From: Ottowia flava
GTDB taxonomy: Bacteria; Pseudomonadota; Gammaproteobacteria; Burkholderiales; Burkholderiaceae_C
NCBI RefSeq assembly: GCF_042680565.1
Contig: NZ_JBHUEJ010000027.1
Span: 62,001 to 126,000 of the forward strand
Reading direction: 5' to 3'
Length of the DNA stretch: 64,000 bases
Each line of letters starts with the position of its first letter. Position 1 is the stretch's first letter. Positions 1 to 9,900 of this stretch are shown here, piece after piece. The position numbers were made by a program, and so were the translations under genes. The notes under the pieces were generated by a model. The model saw only the letters and a program-made list of their open reading frames with translations. It did no database searches and had not been told where the DNA came from.

Positions 1-1968
1 GTCGACGGAAGGGTTGTGCTCAAGGGCAACGATTTGCGACTGAGTGCCGATTCGCCCCGGCTGGGGCAGGCGCGCGGTGAAATCAGCTTTTCCCAAGCCG
101 GGTTCGCGATCCACGACGTGCGGGTCCAGTTGCTGGGGGGCGAGGCCCAGGTCAGCGGCGGGATGCAGCGCCCGCCGGGCGAGAGTGCCGCGGCTGGCGT
201 GGTGGTTCGCGCCCGGGGCGCGGCCACGGCGGAGGGCTTGCGCAGCATGGCCGACTGGGCGCCCCTGCCTGCGCTGGCGGAGCGGGCGAGCGGCAGCGCG
301 GCCTACGAGGCGGTCATCAGCTTCAACGGCCCCCAGCCGGACGTGCAAGTCACCAGCGACCTGCGCGGCATGGCCTGGGCATTGCCGGCCCCGTTGAACA
401 AGACGGCCGAGGCCGCGTGGCCATTGCGCTACGCGTCACGCGCTAGCGCCGAAGGGCGGTCCGATCTGAACCTGCGTGTCGGCGACGCACTTGCGCTCCA
501 CTACGAGCGCGATACGCACGCGGTGCCGGCCCGCGTTCTGCGTGGCGTGCTTGCCCTCGGTGCCGTGCCGGCCGAAGGCCTGAAGTTGCCAGGCAGCGGC
601 GTGATTGCCCAGGTGCAATTGCCCCGGTTGGAGACGGGGCCATGGGAGGAGTTGCTGGGCAACCTGTTTGGCGGCAGCGAGGCGTTGGCACCCGCGGCGC
701 CTGGGGACAGCGGATTTCTGCCAACGCAGTGGACGATGAAAGTCGATGAGCTGGTGGCCGACGACCGCAGCTTGCACCAGGTCAGCGCCACCGGTACGCG
801 TGTGGGCGCGCTGTGGCGCGCCGACGTGCAGGCACGCGAGCTGGCCGGGCGCATTGAATACAGCGAAGGTGCCGGGGGACGGGCAGGCAAGGTTCATGCC
901 CGCCTGGCGCGCCTCAGCATTCCTGCGCCCAGCGGCGGCGAAGGCCCCGCCACGCTGGGTGAGCCGCCAGCGCACATTCCGGCGCTGGACGTGGTGGTTG
1001 ACGACTTCGAGTTGCGCGGCAAGAAACTGGGCCGCCTGGAACTGCAGGCGATCAACCACGACGTCGTGATGCCGCGCCAGGGCGCGGGGATCGTGCAGGA
1101 GTGGGAGTTGTCGCACCTGGGACTGACCATGCCCGAAGGTGCGCTCAGTGCCACCGGGCGCTGGGCGACGCGGGTGCGTGCACCCGCCCTGCCCGTGGAT
1201 CCCCGCGCGCCGCGCGATGCCGATGATCGCCGCCGCACCGCCTTGAACCTGAAGATCGACATCCGCGACGCCGGCGCCTTGCTCAAGCGCTTCGACATGC
1301 CTGGCGTGCTGGCGCGTGGCAAAGGTACGCTGTCCGGCCAACTGACATGGGCAGGGGCCCCGACGTCGCCCCACTACCCGACCATGAGCGGCGCGCTGCA
1401 CCTGGATGTGGACGCGGGCCAGTTCCTCAAGGCCGATCCGGGCATCGCCAAGCTGCTGGGCGTGCTCAGCCTGCAGGCGCTGCCGCGGCGGCTCACGCTC
1501 GATTTTCGCGACCTGTTCAGTACCGGATTCGCGTTTGACTACGTGCGCGGCGATGTCACGCTGGAGCGCGGCGTGGCCACGACCAACAATCTTCAGATGA
1601 AGGGCGTGAACGCGGCGGTGCTGATGGACGGCAGCGCCGACATCGACCGCGAAACGCAGAACCTGCGCGTGGTCGTGGTGCCGGAGATCGACGCGGGCAC
1701 CGCCGCGCTGGCGGCCACGGTGATCAACCCGGCGATCGGCATCGGCGCTTTCATCGCGCAACTTGTGCTCAAGCAGCCACTCATCAAGGCGGCCACGCGC
1801 GAGTTCCACGTTGGCGGCACCTGGGCCGACCCGCAGGTCACGCAGATCAAGGGCCGCACCGCGCCGGCGACCGTGCCCGGGGCACCAGCTTCGGCCCCGG
1901 AAGCGGGGGCTTCCGGCACGCCCGGTTCACAGCTGCCGCAGAATGCGACCATGGAGGAGTCTTCATGA
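1..1968 (+). CDS. YhdP/AsmA-like envelope protein, C-terminal part
   Basis: The frame is open from the first base, so this is the C-terminal ~655 residues of a longer protein; GTG at 16 is probably internal. The sequence is rich in short beta-strand-like stretches. Near its end it has the AsmA-like C-terminal region (LSLQALPRRLTLDFRDLF, then a segment ending IGAFIAQLVLKQPL), which is typical of YhdP/DUF3971 proteins. In Proteobacteria these large inner-membrane-anchored proteins span the periplasm and help move phospholipids to the outer membrane. The Pro/Ala-rich last ~40 residues look disordered. The stop overlaps the start of the downstream amidase (ATGA), so the two are translationally coupled. 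Family assignment rests on motif memory, not alignment. Confidence 0.85.
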   Translation, partial: VDGRVVLKGNDLRLSADSPRLGQARGEISFSQAGFAIHDVRVQLLGGEAQVSGGMQRPPGESAAAGVVVRARGAATAEGLRSMADWAPLPALAERASGSAAYEAVISFNGPQPDVQVTSDLRGMAWALPAPLNKTAEAAWPLRYASRASAEGRSDLNLRVGDALALHYERDTHAVPARVLRGVLALGAVPAEGLKLPGSGVIAQVQLPRLETGPWEELLGNLFGGSEALAPAAPGDSGFLPTQWTMKVDELVADDRSLHQVSATGTRVGALWRADVQARELAGRIEYSEGAGGRAGKVHARLARLSIPAPSGGEGPATLGEPPAHIPALDVVVDDFELRGKKLGRLELQAINHDVVMPRQGAGIVQEWELSHLGLTMPEGALSATGRWATRVRAPALPVDPRAPRDADDRRRTALNLKIDIRDAGALLKRFDMPGVLARGKGTLSGQLTWAGAPTSPHYPTMSGALHLDVDAGQFLKADPGIAKLLGVLSLQALPRRLTLDFRDLFSTGFAFDYVRGDVTLERGVATTNNLQMKGVNAAVLMDGSADIDRETQNLRVVVVPEIDAGTAALAATVINPAIGIGAFIAQLVLKQPLIKAATREFHVGGTWADPQVTQIKGRTAPATVPGAPASAPEAGASGTPGSQLPQNATMEESS

Positions 1969-2786
1969 AAGTCGCTGCGATCCAGATGGTGTCGTCCACC
2001 GACGTGGCGGACAACCTGCGCACCGCGCATGCCCTGCTGATCCAAGCCGCCCAGGCCGGCGCGGAGCTGGCGGTGCTGCCTGAATATTTCTGTGTCATGG
2101 GTCGACGCGACACCGACAAGCTGGCACTGCAGGAAGCGCTGGGCAACGGTCCGATCCAGGACTGGCTCGCCGCCACCGCGCGTGCGCTGGATCTGTGGAT
2201 TGTCGGAGGCACGTTGCCCGTATCGTCCGAGCCCGCGGACCCGATGCGCGTGCGCAACGCGTCGTTGGCGTTTTCGCCAGCGGGCGAGCGCGTGGCCTGC
2301 TACGACAAGATCCACCTGTTCCGCTTTGATGACGGCACGCGGGTGTACGACGAAGCCGCGGTGCTGAACTCCGGGCGGACGCCAACCCTGTTCGACCTGC
2401 CTTCGCGAGATGGCCACCGCTGGAAGGTGGGCATGAGCGTCTGCTACGACCTGCGTTTCCCGGAGTTGTACCGGCATTACGTCGCGCAAGGCGCCGACCT
2501 GCTGCTGGTGCCCAGTGCCTTTACCTACGTCACGGGCATGGCGCACTGGGAGGTGCTGTTGCGGGCACGGGCGATCGAGAACCTGTGTGGCGTGGTTGCC
2601 GCCGCGCAGGGCGGCACGCACGAGAACGGCCGCCGCACCTGGGGCCACAGCATGGTGTTGGATGCCTGGGGCCAGGTCCTCGGTATGCAGGCAGAAGGAG
2701 CCGGTATCGTGCTGGCCGACCTGCCGTCACCGGCTATCGCGGCGCGCCGAGCGCAACTCCCAGCGCTGACGCACCGCGTGCTCTGA
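1965..2786 (+). CDS. carbon-nitrogen hydrolase (nitrilase superfamily, Nit/deaminated glutathione amidase-like)
   Basis: This 273-aa soluble protein has the complete nitrilase-superfamily triad: Glu40 in LPEYFC, the Lys in YDKIHLFRFDDG and the Cys in MSVCYDLRFPELYR. The CYDLRFPE signature and the length fit the Nit1/Nit2 branch, whose bacterial members hydrolyse deaminated glutathione or omega-amides of 2-oxo acids. The exact substrate cannot be read from the sequence. The ATG overlaps the stop of the YhdP-like gene by four bases, and the sensor kinase gene follows after four bases, so the three form one transcription unit. YhdP next to a Nit-type amidase is a recurrent arrangement in betaproteobacteria. 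Confidence 0.92.
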   Translation: MKVAAIQMVSSTDVADNLRTAHALLIQAAQAGAELAVLPEYFCVMGRRDTDKLALQEALGNGPIQDWLAATARALDLWIVGGTLPVSSEPADPMRVRNASLAFSPAGERVACYDKIHLFRFDDGTRVYDEAAVLNSGRTPTLFDLPSRDGHRWKVGMSVCYDLRFPELYRHYVAQGADLLLVPSAFTYVTGMAHWEVLLRARAIENLCGVVAAAQGGTHENGRRTWGHSMVLDAWGQVLGMQAEGAGIVLADLPSPAIAARRAQLPALTHRVL

Positions 2787-2790
2787 CGCC

Positions 2791-4899
2791 ATGGCCGAGG
2801 GCGCCGCCTTCGCCTTCCGGCGCTGGCCCGCGCGGGCGCGTGCGCGCCTGAGGCCTACGCTGCGCTGGCTGCGCAGCGTTTGGCGCCGCTGGATGCTGTG
2901 GGGTTTGCTGTCGCTGCTGGTGCTGGCGGTGCTGGCCACGCTGGTCTGGCTGGCGCGGGGCTATGAAATCGAGCAGGTGCAGCGGGCTATCGAGCGCGAC
3001 ACGGCCGAGGCCGCGCAGGTGCTGCGCAGCGGCCTGGCGCGCAACCTGCAGGATCTGCACGGGCTGGGTGCCATTCACGGCACGCACGACCAATGGACGC
3101 CCGCTGCGCTGAAGCTGCTGGAAGACCACCGTGAATGGCTGCGCCTCGAATGGCGGAGCACCCCCACCAGCGTGCTGGCGTCGGTGGACAGTCCGTACTA
3201 TCCACCGTTGAGCGAGGTCGATGACCGCCTGCGCAGTGCACCCGACGCAGGGGCCGCGCAGGCCTGTGCTTCGGCCCGCAAGTTTGGCGGTCCGGCCTAC
3301 GCACCCAGCCATTTCGTCACGCGCGCCAACGGCGTGGGCGAAGAGGTCATGGAAGTCTGCCTGCCACTGATGCAGGGCCAGCGCAGCCTTGGCTACCTGG
3401 TGGCCACCTATTCACTGGGCGGCGTGCTGTCGCAGCTGCTGGGGCCTCCCTTCACGCAGCGCCAAACGGTCGTGTTCACGGAACTGGACGGCACCCGTCT
3501 GGCGGTGGCCGGCGCCACGCGCCGCAGTGCGCGCCTGTTCGTGGCGCAGCAGATCGTCGATCTGCCGGGCACCACCGTGGTGTTGCGTCTGGAGGGCGGG
3601 CGGCCGGCGCCCGATGTGTTTCCCAACGTGCTCACGGCGCTGGTCACGCTGCTGTCGATTGCCCTGGTGTCGGTGCTGGTACTTCTGGTGCGCGACTTCC
3701 GCCGCCGCCAGCTGGCCGAGGCCGGCCTGGCCCAGGCGCTGGCCTTTCGCAAGGCGATGGAGGATTCGCTCGTCACCGGCCTGCGCGCGCGCGATCTGGA
3801 CGGCACCATCACCTACGTGAACCCCGCCTTCTGCGACATGGTTGGCTACTCGGCGCAGGAGCTGATCGGCCTGCCGTCGCCGGCGCCCTACTGGCCGCCC
3901 GAGAATGCGCACGAATTCCGCGCGCGCCAGGCGGTGCGGCGCTCGGGCCAGTTGCCGCCTCGGGAGGGGATGGAGTCGGTCTTCATGCGCAAGGACGGTA
4001 CGCGCTTTCCGGTGTTGATCATCGAAGCGCCGCTGATCGCCGCGCACGGTCGGCAGACGGGGTGGATGGGGGCGGTGCTCGACCTCACGGCGCAACGGCG
4101 TGCTGAAGAGCTCTCGCGTGCCAGCCAGGAGCGCCTGCAAGCCAGTGCCCGCCTGGCCACGGTGGGCGAGATGGCTTCGCTGATGAGCCACGAATTGAAC
4201 CAGCCGCTGGCCGCCATCTCAAGCTACGCCACCGGCTCGCTCAACCTGCTTCAGTCGGCCGCCGACACCCCCGCCAGCGACGACACCATGGACGATGTGC
4301 GGGTCGCCCTCGCGCGCATCGCCGAGCAGGCTGGCCGCGCCGGCAAGGTCATCAACAGCGTGCACGACTTGGTGCGGCGGCGCGCCACCACGCGCCAGGC
4401 GGTGGCGCCGCGCGCGCTGTTCGACGCCATTTTCCCGCTGGTGCAGCTGCAGGCGCGCAAGCTGCGCGTCACCGTGGAGCTGACGGTGGCGCCCGACCTG
4501 CCGGAGGTCTGGTGCGAGCCGACGATGATCGAGCAGGCGCTGATCAACCTGGCGCGCAACGCCATGCAGGCCATGGCCGATGTGCGCGGCCTGCGCGTGC
4601 TGTCGCTGGCCGCGCAACCGACGGCGCCGGTGCCGGGCCAGACGCGTGGCGCGGTCGAATTCAGCGTGGCGGACACGGGCGAAGGCATCAGCGAAGAGGT
4701 GGCGCAGCAGCTGTTCACGCCCTTTTTCACCACCAAGGCCGAAGGCATGGGCCTGGGCCTGTCGCTGTGCCGCACCGTGGTTGAACAGCACGGCGGCACG
4801 CTGAGCTACACCGCTCTCCAGCCCCAGGGGACCGAGTTTCGCTTCAGCCTGGCGGTGGCCAGAGCCGCGGGCAGCCAGACCGGTTTACTGCAAAAATAG
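2791..4899 (+). CDS. PAS-domain sensor histidine kinase
   Basis: The 702-aa membrane kinase has TM1 at about residues 30-52, a periplasmic sensor region to about 280, TM2 at about 283-303, a PAS domain at about 320-440 (DGTITYVNPAFCDMVGYS), a HisKA domain with His467 in LMSHELNQPLAAIS, and a HATPase_c domain with N, G1 (DTGEGIS) and G2 (GMGLGLSLC) boxes. The HELNQPL form resembles DctB/FixL-type kinases. No response regulator follows; the next gene is on the other strand. The last few codons and the TAG stop lie inside the left end of a short interspersed repeat, so the natural C-terminus or a downstream regulator gene may have been altered. The signal sensed is unknown. Confidence 0.9.
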   Translation: MAEGAAFAFRRWPARARARLRPTLRWLRSVWRRWMLWGLLSLLVLAVLATLVWLARGYEIEQVQRAIERDTAEAAQVLRSGLARNLQDLHGLGAIHGTHDQWTPAALKLLEDHREWLRLEWRSTPTSVLASVDSPYYPPLSEVDDRLRSAPDAGAAQACASARKFGGPAYAPSHFVTRANGVGEEVMEVCLPLMQGQRSLGYLVATYSLGGVLSQLLGPPFTQRQTVVFTELDGTRLAVAGATRRSARLFVAQQIVDLPGTTVVLRLEGGRPAPDVFPNVLTALVTLLSIALVSVLVLLVRDFRRRQLAEAGLAQALAFRKAMEDSLVTGLRARDLDGTITYVNPAFCDMVGYSAQELIGLPSPAPYWPPENAHEFRARQAVRRSGQLPPREGMESVFMRKDGTRFPVLIIEAPLIAAHGRQTGWMGAVLDLTAQRRAEELSRASQERLQASARLATVGEMASLMSHELNQPLAAISSYATGSLNLLQSAADTPASDDTMDDVRVALARIAEQAGRAGKVINSVHDLVRRRATTRQAVAPRALFDAIFPLVQLQARKLRVTVELTVAPDLPEVWCEPTMIEQALINLARNAMQAMADVRGLRVLSLAAQPTAPVPGQTRGAVEFSVADTGEGISEEVAQQLFTPFFTTKAEGMGLGLSLCRTVVEQHGGTLSYTALQPQGTEFRFSLAVARAAGSQTGLLQK

Positions 4900-4951
4900 T
4901 AGCTGCTTGCGCAGGTGGTTGTAGGGCCAAAGACCAAATTCACCGGAAATT
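4885..4951 (+). repeat. short interspersed repeat, copy 1
   Basis: This copy has the repeat core TAGCTGCTTGCGCAGGTGG, then TTGTAGGGCCAAAG and a degenerate tail ending GGAAAT. It supplies the stop codon of the sensor kinase gene and fills most of the space before the end of the convergent threonine ammonia-lyase gene. Confidence 0.8.
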
Positions 4952-5007
4952 GGGCTGTCGATCCTGTCTGAGACGCGCCAGCGCCAGAGGGCCGCAGCCC
5001 GGCCCGC

Positions 5008-6210
5008 TCAAGCCAGCAGGCGCGCCTGCAAGCCCTGCGCGTTCAGCTGCGCCAGCAACTCCTGCACGTGGTCGGCGTCGCGCGTCTGCAGCACCAGCTC
5101 CACCTCGACATGCTGGGCCGCCAGCAGCGTGAAGGCGCGCTGGTGGTGGATCTCCTGCACGTTGGCGCCACCCTCGGCCACCAGCGCGGTGATGCGCGCC
5201 AGCGAGCCCGGCACGTCGCGCGAGCTGACGACCACGCGCGCCAGCCGCCCGCTGCGCACCATGCCGCGCCCAATGATGGCGGCCAGCAGCATCGGGTCGA
5301 TGTTGCCGCCCGACAGCACCAAGCCCACGCGCTGACCGGCAAAGCCTTCGGGGTGGCGCAGCAGCGCCGCCAGCGCGGTCGCCCCCGCGCCTTCGGCCAG
5401 CGTTTTTTCGATCTCCAGCAGCGCGACGATGGCGTGTTCCACATCGCCTTCGTCCACCAGCAGCAAATCGTCCACGCGTTCGCGGATCACTGGCAGACAC
5501 AACGCGCCCGGCGCGCTGACGGCGATCCCTTCGGCAATCGTGCTGTCGCCGCGCGGGTGCTGGCTGCCGGTGACGGCGTTCACGGCGCCGGGAAAGCGCA
5601 GCGTCTGCACGCCGACCACGCGGATGCCGGGCTTGAGCGCCTTGGCCGCCGTGGCCACGCCGCTGATCAGCCCGCCGCCGCCGATCGGCACCACCAGTGC
5701 GTCCAGCGTCGGCTGCTGCGCCAGCATCTCCAGCGCCAGCGTGCCCTGGCCGGCCATGACGGCCTCGTCGTCAAACGGGTGGACAAAGCTCAGGCCCTGC
5801 GCCGCCGCCAACTCGCGCGCGTGGGTGCTGGCCGCATCCAGCGTGTCGCCGTGCAGCACCACCTCGGCGCCAAAGCCGCGCGTGCGCGCCACCTTCACAC
5901 CCGGCGTGAAGCGCGGCATGACGATCACCGCGCGGATGCCCAGGCGCTGCGCGTGAAAGGCCACGCCCTGCGCGTGGTTGCCGGCGCTCATGGCGATCAC
6001 GCCGCGTGCGCGTTCTTCCGGCGTCAGTTGCACCAGCTTGTTCAGCGCGCCACGTTCCTTGAACGAGGCGGTGAACTGCAGGTTCTCGAACTTCAAAAAA
6101 ACCTGCGCGCCGGTCATCTGCGACAGCGTGCGCGATTCGACGCAGGGCGTGTTCAGCACCTGGCCCTGCAGGCGTTCGGCGGCGCTTTCGATGTCGGCGA
6201 GTTGGAGCAT
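5008..6210 (-). CDS. ilvA: threonine ammonia-lyase (threonine dehydratase) with ACT domain
   Basis: This 400-aa PLP enzyme would convert L-threonine to 2-oxobutanoate and ammonia. The PLP lysine is Lys51 in TASFKERGALNKL, and the phosphate-binding glycine loop is PIGGGGLISG. The catalytic domain covers about residues 1-320. A single ACT-type domain (VVSSRDVPGSLARITALVAEGGA) occupies the last ~75 residues. Length and the single ACT domain match the ~400-aa class rather than the ~500-aa two-ACT IlvA of E. coli, so it could be biosynthetic or catabolic. It stands alone, transcribed leftward toward a repeat copy. Confidence 0.93.
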   Translation of the reverse strand: MLQLADIESAAERLQGQVLNTPCVESRTLSQMTGAQVFLKFENLQFTASFKERGALNKLVQLTPEERARGVIAMSAGNHAQGVAFHAQRLGIRAVIVMPRFTPGVKVARTRGFGAEVVLHGDTLDAASTHARELAAAQGLSFVHPFDDEAVMAGQGTLALEMLAQQPTLDALVVPIGGGGLISGVATAAKALKPGIRVVGVQTLRFPGAVNAVTGSQHPRGDSTIAEGIAVSAPGALCLPVIRERVDDLLLVDEGDVEHAIVALLEIEKTLAEGAGATALAALLRHPEGFAGQRVGLVLSGGNIDPMLLAAIIGRGMVRSGRLARVVVSSRDVPGSLARITALVAEGGANVQEIHHQRAFTLLAAQHVEVELVLQTRDADHVQELLAQLNAQGLQARLLA

Positions 6211-6248
6211 CCCCCGATTGTGCGGCCGCTTGTGTGACAGCCGCTGGC

Positions 6249-6698
6249 CTATTGCGCCGATGCGGGCAGGCCAAACAGGCGGTCAAAACACCAGGTGAAG
6301 ACGAAGGTGTAGACCAGAAAGAACACCAAGAGCCCCACGTCCATCACCAGGGCCTGCCACAGGCTGATGTTCAGCCACCACGCAAAAAACGGCACCAGCC
6401 AGAACAGCAGGCCGCCCTCAAAGCCGATGGCGTGCGCCACGCGCCGCGCCGCGCTGCGCCCGCGCACCGCCTGGCGGCGCTCCCAGCGCTCGAACAAGGC
6501 GTTGAAGACCAGGTTCCAGACCACCGCGATGACCGAGCTGCCCACGGCCAAGCCGCCAGCCCTGAAAGGGTCTTCATCGGTGAAGACCAGCAGCGCCAGC
6601 GTCACGACGGCGATGGCGATGCCCTCATACAGGGCGACATAGAGGACGCGGCGACGCGGCCCCTGGAGCGAGAAAAAAAGCGGTGCACGGGGCGACAT
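6249..6698 (-). CDS. PACE-family multidrug/biocide efflux transporter
   Basis: This 149-aa membrane protein has four hydrophobic helices arranged as two tandem halves (bacterial transmembrane pair). Each half has the pattern E-G-x(n)-W-N-x-x-F-N, as in SVIAVVWNLVFNALFERWERR and FEGGLLFWLVPFFAWWLNIS. This matches the Proteobacterial Antimicrobial Compound Efflux family (AceI type), which exports chlorhexidine and short diamines such as cadaverine. The ATG at 6698 (MSPRAPLFF) gives the family length; an upstream extension to 7007 is out of character and overlaps the divergent gene. It is divergent from the Pls-type synthetase, which may be relevant if that enzyme makes a polycation. Confidence 0.85.
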   Translation of the reverse strand: MSPRAPLFFSLQGPRRRVLYVALYEGIAIAVVTLALLVFTDEDPFRAGGLAVGSSVIAVVWNLVFNALFERWERRQAVRGRSAARRVAHAIGFEGGLLFWLVPFFAWWLNISLWQALVMDVGLLVFFLVYTFVFTWCFDRLFGLPASAQ

Positions 6699-6903
6699 GC
6701 CCGGCACTGTACCGAATGGCGCATTTACCCCGGCGCTGCGGGGCGTTGCCGGGGGGCCGATGCTTAAAAGTCCGCGGCCAGGCGTCTTTTTGGTCGCAAT
6801 GCGCCTCCAGGGCGGGCGACAATGCCAGCGCTGCTGTCCACCACCGACCCTTGGGGCGGCGTTGTGGTGCAGTCCCCGCGTTGCTGCCCTGCTGCTCCCA
6901 CCC

Positions 6904-9900
6904 ATGTCCCTGCCTCCCATCCTGCACGGCCCCGATCGGCCCGACCTGTTGCGCCCGGAAATCCTGGCCGACGTCTTTGAAGCCACGGCCGCGCGCATCC
7001 CCGACAAAACCGCCCTGATCGCGGGCGAACGCAGCCTCAGCTACGCCGAGTTGGACACCGCCGCCGACCTGGTCGCCCACCGGCTGATCAGCGCCGGCGT
7101 GCAGGCCGGCGACATGGTCGGGCTGTGGCTGCCGCGTGGCATCGACTTGCTGGTGCTGCAGCTGGGCATCGCCAAGGTCGGCGCGGCCTGGTTGCCGTTC
7201 GACAGCGAGGTGCCGACCGAGCGCATCGCCATCTGCCTAGAAGATGCCAGCGCCAAGGCGCTATTGATAGATGAGCTGGCCGCGCAGGCGGTTCTAGGGC
7301 AAGCGGGCATTTCGGCTCAAATCTTCACGGCGCAGCAGCTGCTGGCGCCCCTGCCCGAAGGCGAAGTGCTGCGGCGGCGCGAAAACGCCTCGCCCGACCA
7401 CACGGCCTACGTCATCTACACCAGCGGCTCCACCGGCAAGCCCAAGGGCATCGCCATCACGCAGCGCAGCATCTGCCACTTTTTGCGCAGCGAGAACGCG
7501 CGCCTGGGTGTGCGCGAAGACGACAAGGTCTACCAGGGCTTTTCGGTCGCCTTCGACATGAGCTTCGAGGAGATCTGGATCAGCTACCTGGTGGGCGCCA
7601 CGCTGTGGATTGCGCCCAAGGAAATCTCGGGCGACCCCGAGGCGCTGCCGCGCGCGCTGATCGAAAACGACATCACCGTGCTGCACGCCGTGCCCACGCT
7701 GCTGGCGCTGTTCGCGCAGGACGTGCCCAATCTGCGCATCATCAACCTGGGTGGCGAGATGTGCCCGCAGGCCCTGGTCGAACGCTGGGCGCCCGGCCGC
7801 CTGATGTTCAACACCTACGGCCCAACCGAGGCCACGGTGTCGGCGAGCCTGGCCCAGCTGCAGGCCGGTGAGCCCGTCACCATCGGCGAGGCGCTGCCCA
7901 ACTACGGCTTGCTGGTGATCGAGGTGATCGACCCGGACAGCATCGTGGGCGCCGTGGTGCCGCCGCTCAAAATTCTGCCGTTTGGCGAAACCGGTGAGCT
8001 GTGCATCACCGGCCCCGGCGTGGCCGCGGGCTACCTGGGCCGGCCTGAGCTGACGGCCGAGAAATTCCTGCCCAATCCCTGGGCGCGCAACGCGCAGGAA
8101 GCGCGCCTGTACCGCACGGGCGACCTGGCGCGGGTTGAAAACAAGAGCGACGGCACGCCGCAGATGCAGTGCCTGGGCCGCGCCGACGACCAGGTGAAGA
8201 TCCGCGGCTTCCGCGTGGAGCTGGGCGAGATCGAGGCCGTGCTGGCCGAGCAGGCCGGCGTGGGCACCACGGCTGTCATCATGCGCAAGGACGAGGCCGG
8301 CATGGAGCAGCTGGTGGCGTTTTACGTGCCGACCGGCGACACCCCACCGGCCGTGCGTGCGTTGCGCGATGGGCTGTCCGAGCGCCTGCCGCCCTACATG
8401 GTGCCGGCGCGCTTTGAGGCGCTGCCCGCCATGCCGCGCCTGTCGTCCGGCAAGATCGACCGAAAGGTGCTCAAGGCCCAGGCACTGACCGAAGCGGCGC
8501 CGACGGAGGGCGGCGACGAGCCGCAAACGCTCGCCGAAGAGGTGCTGTTCGCCGCGCTGGCGCAGCTGTTTCCGGGCCAACCGATCCGGCGCGAGCTGGA
8601 TTTCTTCAGCGACCTGGGCGGCCATTCGCTGTTCGCGGCGCGCATCATCTCGGCCCTGCGCCAGGACCCGCGCTTTGCGCAGGCCACGGTGGCCGACATC
8701 TACCAGAACCGCCGCATCGGCCCGATCGCCGAAAGCCTGCAGGCTGGCATGGTCGACGTGGGCGCGGCGCAGGTGGAGCGGCCGTTCGTGCTGCATTCGG
8801 CCTGGCGCCGCTGGCGCTGCGGTATCGCGCAGGGCGTGGCCATTCCCTTCCTGGTGCTGCTGAAGATGGCGCAGTGGCTGGCGCCGTTTTTCGCCTACCA
8901 CTTCTACACCGGGGACGCAGGCGATTCGGTCTGGCGCGCCATCGGCATGTCGGTGCTGGCCTTCGTCGTGACCACGGTGCTCGAATTCGTGGTGGCGTGG
9001 GGCGGCAAGTGGCTGATCGCCGGGCGTTTGAAGCCCGGCAGCTATCCGCTGTGGGGCATCACGTACTACCGATGGTGGCTGGCCGACCGCCTGACCGAGG
9101 CCGTGCCGACCTACATGATCAACGGCTCGCCGCTGTATTCGGCGTGGCTGCGGGCGCTGGGCGCCAAGGTGGGACCTGAGGTCAACCTGGGTTCGGTCAC
9201 CGTGCGCGTGCCCGAGCTGGTGGAGATCGGCGAAGGCAGCAGCATCGGCAACGTCGTGATGTTGGAGAACGCCCGCGTCGAAGGCGGTCTGTTGCACCTG
9301 GGCCGCATCGACATCGGCGCGCAGGCCAACGTGGGTTCTTACGTCACGATCGAAGGCAACACGCGCATCGGCGAATGGGGCCACCTGGAAGGCCAGTCGG
9401 CGCTGTGCGACGGCCAGCAGATCCCGGCGCGCAAGGTCTGGCACGGTTCGCCCGCGCGCGAACGCGGCGAGTTCGACCCCGCCACCCTGCGCCCGCGCGA
9501 ACTGCCGAGCGGCGCGCGCGTGACGCTGGAGACCGTGGTCTTCCTGGTCGGCGCGCTGGCGATCTCGGTGCTGTTCTTCATGCCCGTGTACCCGACCTTC
9601 CTGCTGATCGACCTGCTGGACGTCGACGCCATTTCGGTGCGCCCGCTGGTCGATGCCGGCAGCATCACCGACGTGCAGGCGTTTGCGCTGCGCCTGCTGA
9701 AGTTCTTCCTGCTGGCCTTGCCCGCCAGTCTGGTGTTCATCTTTGCCACGGTGCTGCTGTCGGCGCTGATCCGCTGGGCGTTTCTGCCGCGCATGCGGGC
9801 GGGCACCTGGTCGCTGCACAGCAACCGCTACCTCGCCAAATGGCTGGTCAACCAGATCCAGGAGTCCAGCCTGGCGGTGCTGCACGGCATCTACGCCACG

